Below are positions 14,240-15,082 of a stretch of DNA of 15,082 nt, piece by piece. Source of the DNA: Bacteroidales bacterium (lineage in GTDB: Bacteria; Bacteroidota; Bacteroidia; Bacteroidales; Muribaculaceae); NCBI GenBank assembly GCA_030526455.1, contig JAUNCU010000056.1, positions 1 to 15,082 of the forward strand, given 5' to 3'. A program made the position numbers and the translations under genes. The notes beneath the pieces are model-generated. The model saw only the letters and a program-made list of their open reading frames with translations, did no database searches and was not told where the DNA came from. Position 1 is the stretch's first letter. Each line of letters opens with the position of its first letter.

Positions 14240-15082
14240 AATACTGAAAAAGTATTGGGGATACGATAACTTTCGTCCTCTTCAAGAAGATATCATTCGC
14301 TCGGTGCTCGCTGGGAATGATACCCTTGGCCTCATGCCCACTGGCGGTGGCAAGAGTATCACTTTCCAGGTGCCCGGCATGATGCTGGATGGCATCACGC
14401 TGGTGGTGACACCCATCGTTTCGTTGATGAAAGACCAGGTCGACAATCTGTTGGCCCGTCGCATAAAGGCTTGCTATCTATTTGCAGGCCTTTCGTTTTC
14501 TGAGCAGAAGAAGGTGTTCGAAAAATGCCGCTTCGGCAAGTATAAGTTTCTCTACGTTTCGCCCGAGCGCTTGGCTTCGAAATCGTTTGTCGACCAACTG
14601 CGGCTCATGGATGTGAGTTTGATTGTGGTCGATGAGGCCCACTGTATCTCGCAGTGGGGCTACGACTTCCGCCCTTCGTTCTTGAAAATCGCCTCGGTGA
14701 GGAAGTATTTTGCCGATGTGCCCATCCTCGCTCTCACCGCCACCGCCACCGAAGTGGTGGTCGAGGATATCGTCAAGCAACTCGAATTCAAATCGCCCAA
14801 CATCTTCAAGAAAAGTTTCGCCCGCAACAATCTCTCCTATGTGGTGCGACCCACCTCGGAAAAAATCGGCGAACTCGTTCACATCCTCAAATCGGTGCCG
14901 GGGTCGGCTATCGTGTATGTGAGAAGCCGCAAACGCACCAAGGAAATTTCCGACGAAATACGCCGCCATGGCATCAGTGCCGACTTCTATCATGCGGGCT
15001 TATACGTTGAAGATAAGGAAGATAAGCAAAACCGCTGGAAGAACGATGAGATAAGGGTGATCGTGGCCACCAATGCCTTCGG
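14223..15082 (+). CDS. recQ: ATP-dependent DNA helicase RecQ, N-terminal part (runs off the window)
   Basis: RecQ is a 3'-5' SF2 helicase that works with RecJ in recombination. About 286 codons are present. Motifs in order: the Q-motif region YWGYDNFRPLQEDII (11-25), Walker A MPTGGGKS (38-45), TPIVSLMKDQV (63-73), VSPERL (112-117), DEAHCISQWGYDFRPSF (137-153), LTATAT (motif III), then the start of the second RecA domain with AIVYVRSRK, FYHAGL and IVATNAF at the window edge. The HRDC and zinc-binding parts lie beyond. No in-frame ATG precedes Walker A's LMPTGGG, so the start is probably TTG at 14223, which gives MKTPHEILKKYWGYDNFRPL, the family N-terminus; an upstream CTG (14202) is a weaker option. 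It overlaps recJ by 17 bases, implying coupled translation. Confidence 0.93.
   Translation, partial: MKTPHEILKKYWGYDNFRPLQEDIIRSVLAGNDTLGLMPTGGGKSITFQVPGMMLDGITLVVTPIVSLMKDQVDNLLARRIKACYLFAGLSFSEQKKVFEKCRFGKYKFLYVSPERLASKSFVDQLRLMDVSLIVVDEAHCISQWGYDFRPSFLKIASVRKYFADVPILALTATATEVVVEDIVKQLEFKSPNIFKKSFARNNLSYVVRPTSEKIGELVHILKSVPGSAIVYVRSRKRTKEISDEIRRHGISADFYHAGLYVEDKEDKQNRWKNDEIRVIVATNAF

Overview
This window looks like chromosomal DNA from a member of the order Bacteroidales (a gut-type Bacteroides, Prevotella or Muribaculaceae relative). Three things point that way. Seven intergenic regions carry a -33 TTG and a -7 TAnnTTTG box 19-20 bases apart, the Bacteroidetes promoter form, and strong Shine-Dalgarno sequences are absent. 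The long PurM, the DUF3332 lipoprotein and the HU-CCDC81/SPOR protein are also Bacteroidetes-type. No phage, transposon, CRISPR, tRNA or rRNA was found. Most of the window is housekeeping and cell-envelope content, with some small or non-coding items between the large genes.

Layout. 1-330: a doubtful small minus-strand frame with a good promoter. 385-4380: a compact minus-strand operon, read right to left as cdsA (phospholipid synthesis), purM (purine synthesis), an MltF-like lytic transglycosylase and a DUF3332 lipoprotein. It has one recognisable promoter before cdsA and a terminator at 321-356. 4511-4666: a 51-residue plus-strand CxxC protein, divergent from cdsA. It shares a bidirectional hairpin terminator (4699-4730) with the convergent udp (nucleoside phosphorylase, 4769-5653). 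5759-7260: a hotdog-fold thioesterase and dprA, coupled by an ATGA overlap. 7356-8968: a divergent two-gene unit with a secreted C45/Ntn-type hydrolase and a two-helix YcxB-like membrane protein. It meets the next gene at a bidirectional terminator (9089-9123). 9150-11101: two minus-strand genes, a TPR protein and an HU-CCDC81/SPOR membrane protein that has its own promoter. 11202-12173: an MscS-family channel. 12174-12478: a promoter, a structured RNA candidate of about 185 nt with its own terminator, a perfect palindrome and a second hairpin. 12479-15082: recJ followed by recQ, overlapping by 17 bases; recQ runs off the window.

Themes. cdsA, the transglycosylase, the DUF3332 lipoprotein, the SPOR protein and the MscS channel act at the envelope. 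dprA, recJ and recQ act on DNA. No multi-gene defence or biosynthetic system is visible. The most interesting items are the RNA candidate ahead of recJ, the unannotated-looking 51-residue CxxC protein, and a small frame near the left edge that appears to continue through an in-frame TAG.
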